Below are positions 32,340-41,406 of a DNA stretch of 47,524 bases, piece after piece. How positions within the stretch are numbered: the stretch's first letter is position 1; every line of letters begins with the position of its first letter. The position numbers were made by a program, and so were the translations under genes. The notes beneath the pieces were generated by a model, which made no database searches, was not told the origin of the DNA, and was given only the letters and a program-made list of their open reading frames with translations. Location: positions 1 through 47,524 of the forward strand of contig HF985559.1 in the NCBI GenBank assembly GCA_000431215.1, given 5' to 3'. The stretch comes from Prevotella sp. CAG:1031 (lineage in GTDB: Bacteria > Bacteroidota > Bacteroidia > Bacteroidales > Muribaculaceae).

Positions 32340-34130
32340 TCAGTCGAGTTTGAGAACGGCAAGGAATGCTTTCTGCGGAACCTCGACATTGCCGATCTGC
32401 TTCATGCGCTTCTTTCCTTTTTTCTGCTTTTCGAGAAGTTTGCGCTTTCGCGAGATGTCGCCGCCGTAGCATTTGGCTGTCACGTCTTTGCGCACAGCCT
32501 TGATTGTCTCGCGGGCTATGATCTTGGCGCCGATGGCGGCCTGGATGGCAATGTCGAACTGCTGGCGCGGAATGAGCTCCTTGAGCTTCTCGCACATGCG
32601 GCGTCCGAACCGCTCGGCGTTGTCGGCGTGGGTCAGTGTCGACAGGGCGTCGACGCTCTCGCCGTTGAGAAGAATGTCGAGCTTGACCAGACGGCTCGGA
32701 CGGAAGCCGTGGAGGTGATAGTCGAACGACGCATATCCCTTCGAGATCGATTTAAGCTTGTCGTAGAAGTCTATGACGATCTCGCCCAGCGGAAGGTCGA
32801 AAGTTATCTCCATTCGGTTGCCCGAGATATATTCCTGCTTGACGAGCTCGCCGCGCTTGCCGAGGCAGAGGGTCATGATAGGCCCGATATAGTCGGCGGC
32901 GGTAATTACCGTGGCGCGTATGTAGGGCTCTTCGATACGGTCTATCAGCGTCAGGTCAGGCAGCCCCGAGGGATTGTGGACCTCGGTCATGTTGCCCTGC
33001 TTGTCGTAGACACGGTAGCTGACGTTCGGAACCGTTGTGATGACGTCCATGTCGAACTCGCGGCCGAGACGCTCCTGGATGATCTCCATGTGGAGCAGGC
33101 CTAAGAAGCCGCAGCGGAAGCCGAAGCCGAGTGCCGCCGACGATTCGGGCTGGAACGTCAGCGAGGCGTCGTTGAGCTGAAGCTTCTCGAGCGAGGCGCG
33201 CAGGTTCTCGAAGTCTTCGGTCTCGATAGGGTAGACGCCGGCGAAGACCATCGGCTTGACTTCCTCGAAGCCCTCGATGGCTTTTTCGCAGGGACGCGAG
33301 ACGTGGGTTATCGTGTCGCCGACCTTCACTTCGCGGCTGGTCTTGATGCCCGAGATTATATATCCGACATTTCCGGCCGAGAGGGTCTTCTGCGGAACCA
33401 TGTCGAGCCTGAGGATGCCGATCTCGTCGGCGTGGTATTCCTTGCCGGTGTTGACGAACTTGACGAAGTCGTCGGTCGAGATCGTGCCGTTGACAATCTT
33501 GAAATAGGCTATGATGCCGCGGAACGGGTTGAACACCGAGTCGAAGATCAGTGCCTGGAGCGGAGCCTCGGGGTCGCCCTTCGGGGCGGGGATGCGCTCT
33601 ACGACGGCGTCCAGAACCTCGTCGACGCCGAAGCCTGTCTTGCCGCTGGCGCGCAGAATCTCCGAGCGGTCGCAGCCCAACAGCTCGATAATTTCGTCCT
33701 CGACCTCCTCGGGCTTCGCCGAATCGAGGTCGACCTTGTTGATGACCGGAATAATCGTCAGGTCGTTCATCAGGGCCATGTAGAGATTCGAGATCGTCTG
33801 GGCCTGGATTCCCTGGCTGGCGTCGACAATCAGCAGCGCGCCCTCGCAGGCAGCGATAGAGCGCGACACCTCATAGGAGAAGTCGACGTGTCCCGGAGTG
33901 TCGATAAGGTTCAGCGTATAGTCTTCGCCGTCTTTGGCGCGGTAGTTCATCTGGATGGCGTGGCTCTTGATCGTTATGCCGCGCTCGCGCTCGAGGTCCA
34001 TGTCGTCGAGAACCTGAGCCTCCATATCTTTAGGAGCCACGGTGGCCGTGCGCTCCAGAAGCCTGTCGGCCAGCGTCGATTTGCCGTGGTCGATATGGGC
34101 TATTATGCAAAAGTTTCTGATTCTTTTCAT
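32340..34130 (-). CDS. lepA: Elongation factor 4 (LepA)
   Basis: Ribosome-binding translational GTPase (596 residues, normal length). G motifs: AHIDHGKSTLADRLLE (G1), DTPGHVDFSYEV (G3) and NKVDLDSA (G4). The C-terminal LepA signature YGGDISRKRKLLEKQKKGKKRMKQIG is present. It is the first gene of a likely lepA-ruvA-sprA transcript. A -7 match TAATTTTG lies at 34138-34145, 7 nt before the ATG, without a clear -33 box. Confidence 0.96.
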   Translation of the reverse strand: MKRIRNFCIIAHIDHGKSTLADRLLERTATVAPKDMEAQVLDDMDLERERGITIKSHAIQMNYRAKDGEDYTLNLIDTPGHVDFSYEVSRSIAACEGALLIVDASQGIQAQTISNLYMALMNDLTIIPVINKVDLDSAKPEEVEDEIIELLGCDRSEILRASGKTGFGVDEVLDAVVERIPAPKGDPEAPLQALIFDSVFNPFRGIIAYFKIVNGTISTDDFVKFVNTGKEYHADEIGILRLDMVPQKTLSAGNVGYIISGIKTSREVKVGDTITHVSRPCEKAIEGFEEVKPMVFAGVYPIETEDFENLRASLEKLQLNDASLTFQPESSAALGFGFRCGFLGLLHMEIIQERLGREFDMDVITTVPNVSYRVYDKQGNMTEVHNPSGLPDLTLIDRIEEPYIRATVITAADYIGPIMTLCLGKRGELVKQEYISGNRMEITFDLPLGEIVIDFYDKLKSISKGYASFDYHLHGFRPSRLVKLDILLNGESVDALSTLTHADNAERFGRRMCEKLKELIPRQQFDIAIQAAIGAKIIARETIKAVRKDVTAKCYGGDISRKRKLLEKQKKGKKRMKQIGNVEVPQKAFLAVLKLD

Positions 34131-34177
34131 TCCGCTGCAAAATTACGAAAAAAATCCGACATCGCCCCGTTAGCCGG

Positions 34178-34219
34178 CAATCCCGATTAATCGGGGTTGG
34201 CCGGGATTAATCGGGATTG
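34178..34219 (-). terminator. Hairpin after the deaminase-like gene
   Basis: CAATCCCGATTAATC (34178-34192) pairs perfectly with GATTAATCGGGATTG (34205-34219), 12-nt loop. It lies between the fusion gene stop and the lepA start. No U-run follows on the reverse strand. Confidence 0.7.
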
Positions 34220-34240
34220 TTGTGGTGCGGGCGGGAGCGA

Positions 34241-36553
34241 TCAGCCGCCCACCGACTTCTGGAGCTCGCGCGCCGAGTCGAGGAATTCGGCGGCGGTCAT
34301 CTCCTTGAAGAAGAGCAGGCCGTGGGTCGTGCGGATGCGCGGACTCTCATTCTGATAGAAGAAGGGCTTGCCGAGAACGCGTTGTACCTGCGACAGCTGG
34401 TCGACCCATATCCGCTTGGCCAGATCGCTGAACTTGCCGTCGAGCTTGTAGCTCGGGAACGAGGCGTTGACCTGACTGGCATAGCAGTTGCTGAATGCGT
34501 TGTCGAAAACGCCCATGGCGTTGAGCGACACAGGCACGATATGCGTCGCCTCCGACGGCAGGAACCTGAACCATACGTTGCGGTAGCCCCATATCTTAAG
34601 GTTGCTGAGGTCTTCTTCCTTGCCCCATTCGCGGACGGCCTCGGCTATGGTCTGGAGAACCTTGTAATGGGTGTCGGGGCCGCTTCCCTCGGGATCGAAG
34701 GCGAGGCTGATGACGGTCGGGCGGATGGCGCGCAGCTGTTCGAGCACCGGCATGACGTCGCGGTCGAGAGTCGGCTGCTGGGTGAAGATGTCGCCGGTGT
34801 AGAAGCCGAGGCGAAGGTGGTGGATGCTGTCGTCTTTGATGCCGAAGAATCCCCAGACCATCTCTTCCTCGAACTCGCGTATCATGCCCTTGAGCAGACG
34901 TATTTCAGCCGACATCTTTTCACCGGCGTAGCTGGCACGGGTCTCGGCTATGACCTCGCGCAGCTTGGCTTTCAGCGCGTCGACGCTGTCGATGCCCCAA
35001 ATCTCGATGAAATCGCGCACGAGGCGGTGGGCGAAGCCGCGGCGCCGCTCGTCGGTGTTGCCCGAGGCGACGTGGATCAGGCAGTGGTAGGTGTCCTTGC
35101 TGCGTTTGAGTTTATAGCCTTTCTCGAAGAAATCGGGGTAGCGGAGCATTTCGATGCGCCCCTCTTCGATAAAACGCAGCGTATCGGTCAGGGCGTCTAT
35201 AAGGAAGTCATTGGTGACGGCGTTGAAGCCCGAGGTCATGACGGCGAAGTGCGACTTGTTGGTCTCGTTGCGCGATATGCGGTGGATATGCGGCAGGAAA
35301 CCGAGCATGATGTCGTCGTGGTGGGGGCCGGTGTGGAAAAACATCTGGCCGCCCGGCGAGGCCGTGCCGAGTTCGATCTTATGTTTGAGCGAGTCGATAA
35401 CCGACTGAATGGTGTGGTCGCCGAGGTCGGGAATCAAGCTGCAATATTCGTCGCGGCGAAGCTCGTCGACGGTGACCTTGTCGGCATATTTGCCCGCGCG
35501 GTTGCAGTATTCGAGCACGGCGCGATCGGTTTTCGCCTGAGTCCAGGGCGATGAGGTATAGTAGTCGTAGACCGATTCGTGAAGCATCGACGCCGCACCG
35601 CGCGTCAGGTAGAAGCGGGCGGCTGGCAGACGCGACAGAACCGATGCCGGATAGAGATTCGACGGTTTTTTCTCGAGGGCGTCGGCGACGACCTCTGCTT
35701 TCGCCTCGCCGGCGGCAAAGATTATCGCCACACAGTCTTTGTTATAGGTTATTGTGTCGAGCCCGATCGTGATGACCGGCTTTGTGCGCGACACCTCGAT
35801 TCCGCCGAGGTCGCCGGCTGCGGCGGCCTGTGTCTCGAAATTGGTGTGGGTAAGGCGCGTAGTCGAATGGGGGTCGCTGCCGCGGGTGTTGAATGCGATA
35901 TGTCCGTCAGGGCCTATGCCGCCTAAGAAGAATCCTATGCCTCCCATGTCGCGTATGCGCTGCTCGTAGGCCGCACACCAGTCATCGATCATGAATATCG
36001 ACTGTTGCTGAAGCTCTTCTGACCGGCTTTTCGGCTCACGGTAGCGGAGACCGAGATCGACAGCTCCGTCGGCGAACACCTCAGTGAATCTCCGGCCTCC
36101 CGGAAGAGGAATCTCATCGCAGTTGATAAACTGACCTCTCTTCGGGTCTAGTCCGAATCCTCCGACATAATATTTCTGAACGTAATTATAAAAGCTGTTG
36201 TGCTGCCGGGGATCGATGGGATAGAACTCGTCGATCTGCACGAAGCGCAGGCCGCTGAGGTCGGGTCGGCGGTCTACGGTCAGCCCGCTTTCCTCGCGCA
36301 TGAGGCGTCCCTCGGCGCTGTCCCACCGCTCGAGCGCGCGCCTGACCCATTCGATGAAATATTCCGGAGTCTTCCCCGTCGGAAGGCTGATCACACCCTC
36401 GGGGTTGTCGCTGACCCACTCCAGAAATCTCATCGCGGCAAGCTTGCCTAATTTCGGAAAATTGTCGACCGTGACATACGGCACATTGGTCGGAAACCGA
36501 TGAGTCGCACCATTGTTGTAGACTCTCTCTACATTGCTTAAAATCCTGTCCAT
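34241..36553 (-). CDS. Glucosamine-6-phosphate deaminase-like/PIG-L fusion
   Basis: Two-domain protein of 770 residues. Residues ~1-330 resemble NagB: ISLPTGKTPEYF (55-66), QIDEFYPID (106-114) and GGIGPDGHIAFNTRGSD (211-227). Residues ~400-640 resemble the LmbE/PIG-L deacetylase fold, with FHTGPHHDDIMLG carrying the HxxDD zinc motif (410-418). A PIG-L deacetylase joined to a deaminase could take GlcNAc-6-P to fructose-6-P in one chain, but this is inference; PIG-L enzymes usually act on other N-acetylglucosaminyl substrates. Own promoter upstream. Confidence 0.85.
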   Translation of the reverse strand: MDRILSNVERVYNNGATHRFPTNVPYVTVDNFPKLGKLAAMRFLEWVSDNPEGVISLPTGKTPEYFIEWVRRALERWDSAEGRLMREESGLTVDRRPDLSGLRFVQIDEFYPIDPRQHNSFYNYVQKYYVGGFGLDPKRGQFINCDEIPLPGGRRFTEVFADGAVDLGLRYREPKSRSEELQQQSIFMIDDWCAAYEQRIRDMGGIGFFLGGIGPDGHIAFNTRGSDPHSTTRLTHTNFETQAAAAGDLGGIEVSRTKPVITIGLDTITYNKDCVAIIFAAGEAKAEVVADALEKKPSNLYPASVLSRLPAARFYLTRGAASMLHESVYDYYTSSPWTQAKTDRAVLEYCNRAGKYADKVTVDELRRDEYCSLIPDLGDHTIQSVIDSLKHKIELGTASPGGQMFFHTGPHHDDIMLGFLPHIHRISRNETNKSHFAVMTSGFNAVTNDFLIDALTDTLRFIEEGRIEMLRYPDFFEKGYKLKRSKDTYHCLIHVASGNTDERRRGFAHRLVRDFIEIWGIDSVDALKAKLREVIAETRASYAGEKMSAEIRLLKGMIREFEEEMVWGFFGIKDDSIHHLRLGFYTGDIFTQQPTLDRDVMPVLEQLRAIRPTVISLAFDPEGSGPDTHYKVLQTIAEAVREWGKEEDLSNLKIWGYRNVWFRFLPSEATHIVPVSLNAMGVFDNAFSNCYASQVNASFPSYKLDGKFSDLAKRIWVDQLSQVQRVLGKPFFYQNESPRIRTTHGLLFFKEMTAAEFLDSARELQKSVGG

Positions 36554-36638
36554 AGTTATTGCTGTAATTGTGTCATGGTATTAGCCACCGCAGAGCCGTG
36601 GCGCCGTCTCTACGGCTGGCTCCCGCGGATGTCCGACG

Positions 36639-36646
36639 CAAATATA
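36639..36646 (-). promoter_or_regulatory. -7 box of the fusion gene
   Basis: TATATTTG on the reverse strand, about 86 nt before the ATG at 36553, giving a leader of about 80 nt. The -33 match is weak. Confidence 0.45.
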
Positions 36647-36701
36647 GCTTAAATTTCGCTAAAACATTACGCCGCGCACGAAAAAACTCCGGCCGGGGCG
36701 G

Positions 36702-37973
36702 CTATTCCTCGGGGCCGCGTCGACGTGGCAGTCGGGCTGCGATTATCAGCAGGCGCAGCGAGGTATTGAAGGTGAAGTAGCTCCAGATCCAGTTTATCAG
36801 CACAATGACGCGGTTTCTCATCCCGAGCAGCGACATGAGATGGACAAACATCCACATCAGCCACGCCGCGAGGCCGCCGACGTGGATACGGCCCATGTCG
36901 ACGACGGCGCGGTTGCGCCCGATGGTCGCCATAGTCCCCTTGTCTCTATACCGGAACGGGCGCTCGAATTTTCCGGCGCTGAGGCATTTCGCGAGATAGA
37001 CACCCTGCTGAATGGCCACCTGGGCAAGCTGAGGCAGTCCGCGCGGATGGTCGTCGGTGATATGGATGCCGATGTCGCCCAGAGCATAGACCCCTTCGGC
37101 GCCCTCGACTCGGCAGCAGTCGTCGGTCACAAACCGTCCTCCGGGCCCTTGCCTGAGGTCTGATCCCACGATTTCAAAAAGTGTCCCGGTTATTCCGGCC
37201 GTCCAGATAACGGTTTCGGAATCTATAGTGGTACCGTCGGCGAGAGTTATAACTCCATCTTCGTAGCTTTTCATCAGTGTGCCGAGCCTGACGTCGACCA
37301 TCAGCGAGCCTAAGTCGCGCAAGGCGTCGTGCTGCGCTTTGGCGCTCATTGCTCCTAACAGACACGGCGACCCTTCGAGAAGGATTATCCGCACTTCTTC
37401 GGGCCTGATTCGCGGATATTCACGTTTTATTATATATCGCTTCATCTCGCCGAGCGCGCCGGCCATCTCGACTCCTGTGGGCCCTCCGCCGATGACGACG
37501 AAGGTCAGCAGGCGCCTGCGCTCCTGAGGGTCGGACGAAACCGACGCCCGTTCGAGCCTTTCGAGAACGGCGTTGCGGCAGCGTAGAGCTTCGGAGGTCG
37601 ATTTCAGGGTGTAGACATGTTCCCTCAGGCCTGTGTTGCCGAAGAAGTTATTGGTCGTTCCGGCGGCAATGACGAGCTTGTCGAACGGCACGGTCTCGAA
37701 CTGGGTGACTACACACCGACGGGCGAGGTCGATCGTCTTCACGCAGCCATAGTTATATTTCACTCCCTTTATGCGCTTCTTGCGCATTTCGCGCCGGAAG
37801 GGAAAAGAGATCGAGGCCGGTTCGAGGCCGGCCGACGCCACCTGATAGAACAGCGGCGGGAAGCTGTGGTAGTTATTGCGGTCAACGACAATAACTTCAA
37901 ACCGTTTACGGTCGATATGCTTGATGAAATTCAGTCCGGCGAATCCTCCGCCTATAACAACGATACGTTCCAT
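36702..37973 (-). CDS. ndh: Type II NADH dehydrogenase
   Basis: Membrane-associated FAD enzyme (423 residues) that passes electrons from NADH to quinone without pumping. Two dinucleotide-binding motifs are visible: GGGFAG (8-13) for FAD and VIGGGPTGVEMAG near 160-172 for NADH. The conserved YALGDI stretch lies near 293. The C-terminal third has hydrophobic or amphipathic helices for membrane contact (LMWMFVHLMSLLGMRNRVIVLINWIWSYF). Alone on its transcript. Confidence 0.92.
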   Translation of the reverse strand: MERIVVIGGGFAGLNFIKHIDRKRFEVIVVDRNNYHSFPPLFYQVASAGLEPASISFPFRREMRKKRIKGVKYNYGCVKTIDLARRCVVTQFETVPFDKLVIAAGTTNNFFGNTGLREHVYTLKSTSEALRCRNAVLERLERASVSSDPQERRRLLTFVVIGGGPTGVEMAGALGEMKRYIIKREYPRIRPEEVRIILLEGSPCLLGAMSAKAQHDALRDLGSLMVDVRLGTLMKSYEDGVITLADGTTIDSETVIWTAGITGTLFEIVGSDLRQGPGGRFVTDDCCRVEGAEGVYALGDIGIHITDDHPRGLPQLAQVAIQQGVYLAKCLSAGKFERPFRYRDKGTMATIGRNRAVVDMGRIHVGGLAAWLMWMFVHLMSLLGMRNRVIVLINWIWSYFTFNTSLRLLIIAARLPRRRGPEE

Positions 37974-37999
37974 ATTTTACATACTTTATAACAACAACG

Positions 38000-38041
38000 C
38001 CGCACCGCGCCGTCAGGTTCAATCCCCGACGGGCGGTGCGG
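38000..38041 (-). terminator. Terminator of the nifJ remnant
   Basis: CCGCACCGC-G-CCGTC pairs with GACGG-GCGGTGCGG (14 bp, one bulge), followed by the U-rich TTGTTGTTATAA on the reverse strand. It lies 8 nt past the remnant's stop and is probably the terminator of the former full gene. Confidence 0.75.
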
Positions 38042-38048
38042 AACATGT

Positions 38049-38484
38049 CTAACCGGGAACCCGAGGCAGCTTGACCGAGGCAGCCAGATTCGAGAAGACA
38101 CTGTAGAGGCGCTTCTGAAGCAAGGGCTGTAGGCGGTCGGCGTCGTTCGGCGAAATCATGCGCACGTCGGCGTAGCGGTTTTCATTGTTGATATAGTCGA
38201 TCAGCTTTCCGTCGGGGGCGGCGCAGTCTACGGTCAGCGGCTCGGCGGCTGCCGGGTTATAGCGCACCAGAGGCCAGTAGCCGGCGCGGACGGCATCGCG
38301 TTCCCCGACTATGGAATGCGACATGCCGTCCGCGTATTCCGTGGTTGATGCAGGGGCAGTAGGCCACGATTATCGACGGCCCGGGATAAGCCTCGGCCTC
38401 GCGCATGGCGGTGATGATCTGGGAATAGTTGGCTCCGAGGGCTACGGTGGCCACATATATGTTGCCGTAGGTCATCATCATGCG
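38049..38484 (-). pseudogene. nifJ: Pyruvate:ferredoxin oxidoreductase, 3' remnant
   Basis: The reverse strand encodes the end of the thiamine-diphosphate domain of PFOR: MMMTYGNIYVATVALGANYSQIITAMREAEAYPGPSIIVAYCPCINHGIRG, then after a one-base insertion near 38328 GMSHSIVGERDAVRAGYWPLVRYNP to a stop at 38051. Removing that base gives INHGIRGGMSHS, the normal PFOR sequence. About 1050 residues upstream are missing; the break lies exactly at the hairpin 38483-38511. It is non-functional. Confidence 0.8.
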
Positions 38485-38511
38485 TGAGCCGCCGTTCAAT
38501 GGCGGCTCACG
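38483..38511 (-). terminator. Hairpin after the AEC transporter gene
   Basis: CGTGAGCCGCC (38483-38493) and GGCGGCTCACG (38501-38511) form a perfect 11-bp stem with a 7-nt loop. No U-tract follows. It probably ends or protects the oxalate operon transcript. Confidence 0.65.
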
Positions 38512-38549
38512 ATGAGTCTGGAAATTTGACAGAAAGGAATTAGAATTTA

Positions 38550-39524
38550 TCAGTAGAACCTCGTTATGCAGGCTTCGGTTATGGCGATCCATATCGGGCA
38601 CATGAACATGAAGCAGATAACGGAGAGGAACAGCGAGCTTGTTCCGGTTGCCACGTAGGTGTTATAGCGGCTGGCGATGATAATGCCCGAGAAGGCAGGC
38701 GGAAGGGCCGCGCAGACAACGAGCATCTTCAGGTTCGTCGGATCCATGTGGCAGAGCAGGCCGACAACGAGGATTGCCAGAGGCATAGCGATAAGCTTCA
38801 GGATCACACCTGCCCATGCCTGCCAGTTTATCTGGATCTTGACCGACGACAGGGTTATACCGGCTGCGAATACCGCACACGAGGCGTTGGCGCCTTTGAT
38901 AAGGTCGAACGAAGGGTTGAGATAGTCGGGCCATTCGACACCGAGCAACACGAGAATCACCGCTACGATAGGCACCCATGCCACAGGCTCTTTCAGGGCG
39001 TTCAGAACGGGCAGCCATGCGCTTGGCTTTTTGCCTCCGTCGGCGGTAACACCCTTTTCGGCGTTGCCCATCTTCAGAAGAGCGAGGCCGATAGGAATTC
39101 CGATGGCGTTGACCTCGATCGAGACGATGGCGACCACGAGGCCCACTGTAGGCAGCGTTCCGAAGATAGGCTGAAGAACGGCAAAGCCGAGGAATCCGAT
39201 TGTCGGCGAACCACTGATAAGGGCGCTGACGGCCGATTCTCCGACCGTGTCCTTGAACATATAGCGGAAAACCAGATAAACCACGAAGAACATCGCTATC
39301 AGAACCACGAACGAAACTATTGTCAGCTTCAGATCGACGGCGAGCATCTCGCGGTTGGCCTTGATGATCGACACGAACAGGGCCGCAGGAAGGGCGTAGT
39401 TAAGAACGACCTTGTTGAGCGTGCGTGCGTCGTTGCCGTTGAACGACCCGGCCTTTCCCGAGAAGTATCCCAATGCCATGACCACGATTATCGGGACTAT
39501 GGCGTATAGTATTATATGTTCCAT
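38550..39524 (-). CDS. AEC family transporter, probable oxalate/formate carrier
   Basis: Membrane protein of the auxin efflux carrier family (324 residues) with about ten hydrophobic segments in two halves. Known bacterial members move malate, malonate and other dicarboxylates. Conserved elements are MALGYFSGK and LNKVVLNYALPAALF near the N-terminus and the second-half repeat near LPPAFSGIIIASRYN. It follows oxc by 19 nt, which suggests oxalate uptake or oxalate:formate exchange. The classic OxlT exchanger belongs to another family, so the substrate is inferred from context. Confidence 0.8.
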   Translation of the reverse strand: MEHIILYAIVPIIVVMALGYFSGKAGSFNGNDARTLNKVVLNYALPAALFVSIIKANREMLAVDLKLTIVSFVVLIAMFFVVYLVFRYMFKDTVGESAVSALISGSPTIGFLGFAVLQPIFGTLPTVGLVVAIVSIEVNAIGIPIGLALLKMGNAEKGVTADGGKKPSAWLPVLNALKEPVAWVPIVAVILVLLGVEWPDYLNPSFDLIKGANASCAVFAAGITLSSVKIQINWQAWAGVILKLIAMPLAILVVGLLCHMDPTNLKMLVVCAALPPAFSGIIIASRYNTYVATGTSSLFLSVICFMFMCPIWIAITEACITRFY

Positions 39525-39543
39525 ACTTCGAGTTTTACGGCTG

Positions 39544-41313
39544 TTATACTTCGATGTCGATCAGCGGCGACGGATTCAGATAGCCGATGTGTCCGCTTTC
39601 CTTGCCCGAGTCGGCGGCGAGCTGAACGTCGATGAGGCAGGGCTTTTTCGAGGCTATGGCCTCGGTCAGGGCTGTGGCGAACTCTGCCGGAGTCGTCACA
39701 TAGTAGTTCTGTGCGCCGAAGGCTTCGGCGAGCTTGTCGTAGCGGGCTTTGACATCGAGGGTTGTCGGGGCCGGATCGCCGTCGTTGCTGAGGCTCACAC
39801 CGATGCCGTTGTAGATGCCGCCGTTGTTGAAGATACAGACGGTGACCGGCAGATTGAAGCGGCATATCGTCGAGAAGTCCATGCCGCTGAAGCCGAACGC
39901 GCTGTCGCCTTCGATTGCGACAACCTGCTTGCCGGTAGCGACGGCGGCGCCGATGGCCGAGCCCATTCCCATTCCCATGATGGCCCAGGTGGCGCAGTCG
40001 ATGCGGTGGCGCGGCAGCGACATGTCGATGGCGTCGCGCGTGTCGTCGAGGGTGTTGGCGCCTTCATTGACCAAAATGACGTCGGGGTTGGCTTCGATGA
40101 CTTTCTTGGCGGCCGAGAGGGCGCTCCAGTGGGTCATCGGTGCGGTCTGCGGCTCAAGCCGTTTGGCGAAAGACGCGTTCTTGGCCACGGTGATGGCCTG
40201 AATCTCTTTGACCCACTGCGGGTCGGCCGAGAGCTTGCATCCGGCCAGAGCGGCCGATAGGGCGTCGAGCGACAGTCCGAGGTCGCCGACAACGGGAGCG
40301 GCGATATGGCGGTTGCAGTCGATTTCGACCGGGTCGATGTCGAGCTGAACGAACTTTCCGTCGGGATTCCATTTGCCATGGCCGCGCGACAGAAGCCAGT
40401 TAAGGCGGGCGCCTACGAGGACGACCACATCGGCTTCTTTCATTATCGTAGAGCGGGCCGACAGGGCGCTCAGCGGATGGTTGTCGGGCAGCAGACCCTT
40501 TGCCATCGACATGGGGTAGTATGGAATGCCTGTCGATTCGATCAGATTCCTGATCTTGTCGTCGACCTGAGCATAGGCGGCTCCTTTACCCAGCAGGAAC
40601 ACCGGCTTACGGGCGCCGGCGATGAGGTCGGCCGCACGCTTGACCGAATCGGCATTGGGAGCGACTTCGGCCACGGGGTCGACCGGCGGAATCATGGCGT
40701 CGATGAGAGCGTTGGCTTTGTCGGCGTCGATGACACCTCCGAGGCTCGCTACCGTCATGTCGAGATAGACGCCGCCGGGGCGTCCGCTGATGGCTGCGCG
40801 ATAGGCGCGCACAACGGCCGTCGGGATGTCTTCAGGCTTGTTGACGCGGTAGGCGGCTTTGACAAGCGGGCGCGCTACGGCGAACTGGTCGAGTTCCTCG
40901 TAGGCTCCCTGCTGCATGTCGACGGTGTCGCGGTCGCTCGAACCAGAGATCTGGATCATCGGGTAGCAGTTGACGGTGGCGTTGATGGTAGATGTCAGGC
41001 CGTTGAGAAAACCGAGAGAGCTGACTGTCAGCAGAACGCCCGGTGTCTTTGTCAGGAAGCCGTGGGTGGCGGCGGCCATGCCGGCCTGCTGCTCATGGCG
41101 GAAGCCGACAAACTTGATGCCCTCTTCCTGAGCGATATAGGCGACTTCTGTAACGGGAATGCCGACGAGACCATACATCTTGTCGACGCCGATCTTGTGG
41201 AGCGACATGGCAAGCACGCGCATTCCTGTGACCTGATCCGGGAAGGTCGGCCCTCCGGTTGCTGAGGCGGGAAGCGGCTGGCCCGGCTTTATGTTGAGGG
41301 GTTGGTTAGCCAT
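39544..41313 (-). CDS. oxc: Oxalyl-CoA decarboxylase
   Basis: Thiamine-diphosphate enzyme (589 residues) converting oxalyl-CoA to formyl-CoA and CO2. The TPP-activating Glu is E74 (FRHEQQAG), and the TPP/Mg motif runs EGDSAFGFSGMDFSTICRF ... NNGG. The sequence GARLNWLLSRGHGKW is characteristic of Oxc. The N-terminus carries about 25 extra residues (MANQPLNIKPGQPLP...) compared with Oxalobacter Oxc. It lies between frc (93 nt upstream, with a hairpin between) and the transporter. The decarboxylation consumes a proton and supports energy conservation by exchange. Confidence 0.95.
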   Translation of the reverse strand: MANQPLNIKPGQPLPASATGGPTFPDQVTGMRVLAMSLHKIGVDKMYGLVGIPVTEVAYIAQEEGIKFVGFRHEQQAGMAAATHGFLTKTPGVLLTVSSLGFLNGLTSTINATVNCYPMIQISGSSDRDTVDMQQGAYEELDQFAVARPLVKAAYRVNKPEDIPTAVVRAYRAAISGRPGGVYLDMTVASLGGVIDADKANALIDAMIPPVDPVAEVAPNADSVKRAADLIAGARKPVFLLGKGAAYAQVDDKIRNLIESTGIPYYPMSMAKGLLPDNHPLSALSARSTIMKEADVVVLVGARLNWLLSRGHGKWNPDGKFVQLDIDPVEIDCNRHIAAPVVGDLGLSLDALSAALAGCKLSADPQWVKEIQAITVAKNASFAKRLEPQTAPMTHWSALSAAKKVIEANPDVILVNEGANTLDDTRDAIDMSLPRHRIDCATWAIMGMGMGSAIGAAVATGKQVVAIEGDSAFGFSGMDFSTICRFNLPVTVCIFNNGGIYNGIGVSLSNDGDPAPTTLDVKARYDKLAEAFGAQNYYVTTPAEFATALTEAIASKKPCLIDVQLAADSGKESGHIGYLNPSPLIDIEV

Positions 41314-41364
41314 TTTTTTTCGAAGCTTTAAGTTGAAACTGTGGTTGTTGATTAATAGTCGTTT

Positions 41365-41393
41365 TCACGGGAGGCTGTTGTGGCCTCCCGTGA
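41365..41393 (-). promoter_or_regulatory. Intergenic hairpin between frc and oxc
   Basis: TCACGGGAGGC (41365-41375) and GCCTCCCGTGA (41383-41393) form a perfect 11-bp stem, 7-nt loop. On the reverse strand AAAACGAC follows instead of a U-tract, so it is more likely a processing or mRNA-stability element, or a partial attenuator, than a full terminator. Confidence 0.65.
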
Positions 41394-41406
41394 TTGTAGA
41401 TAATTG

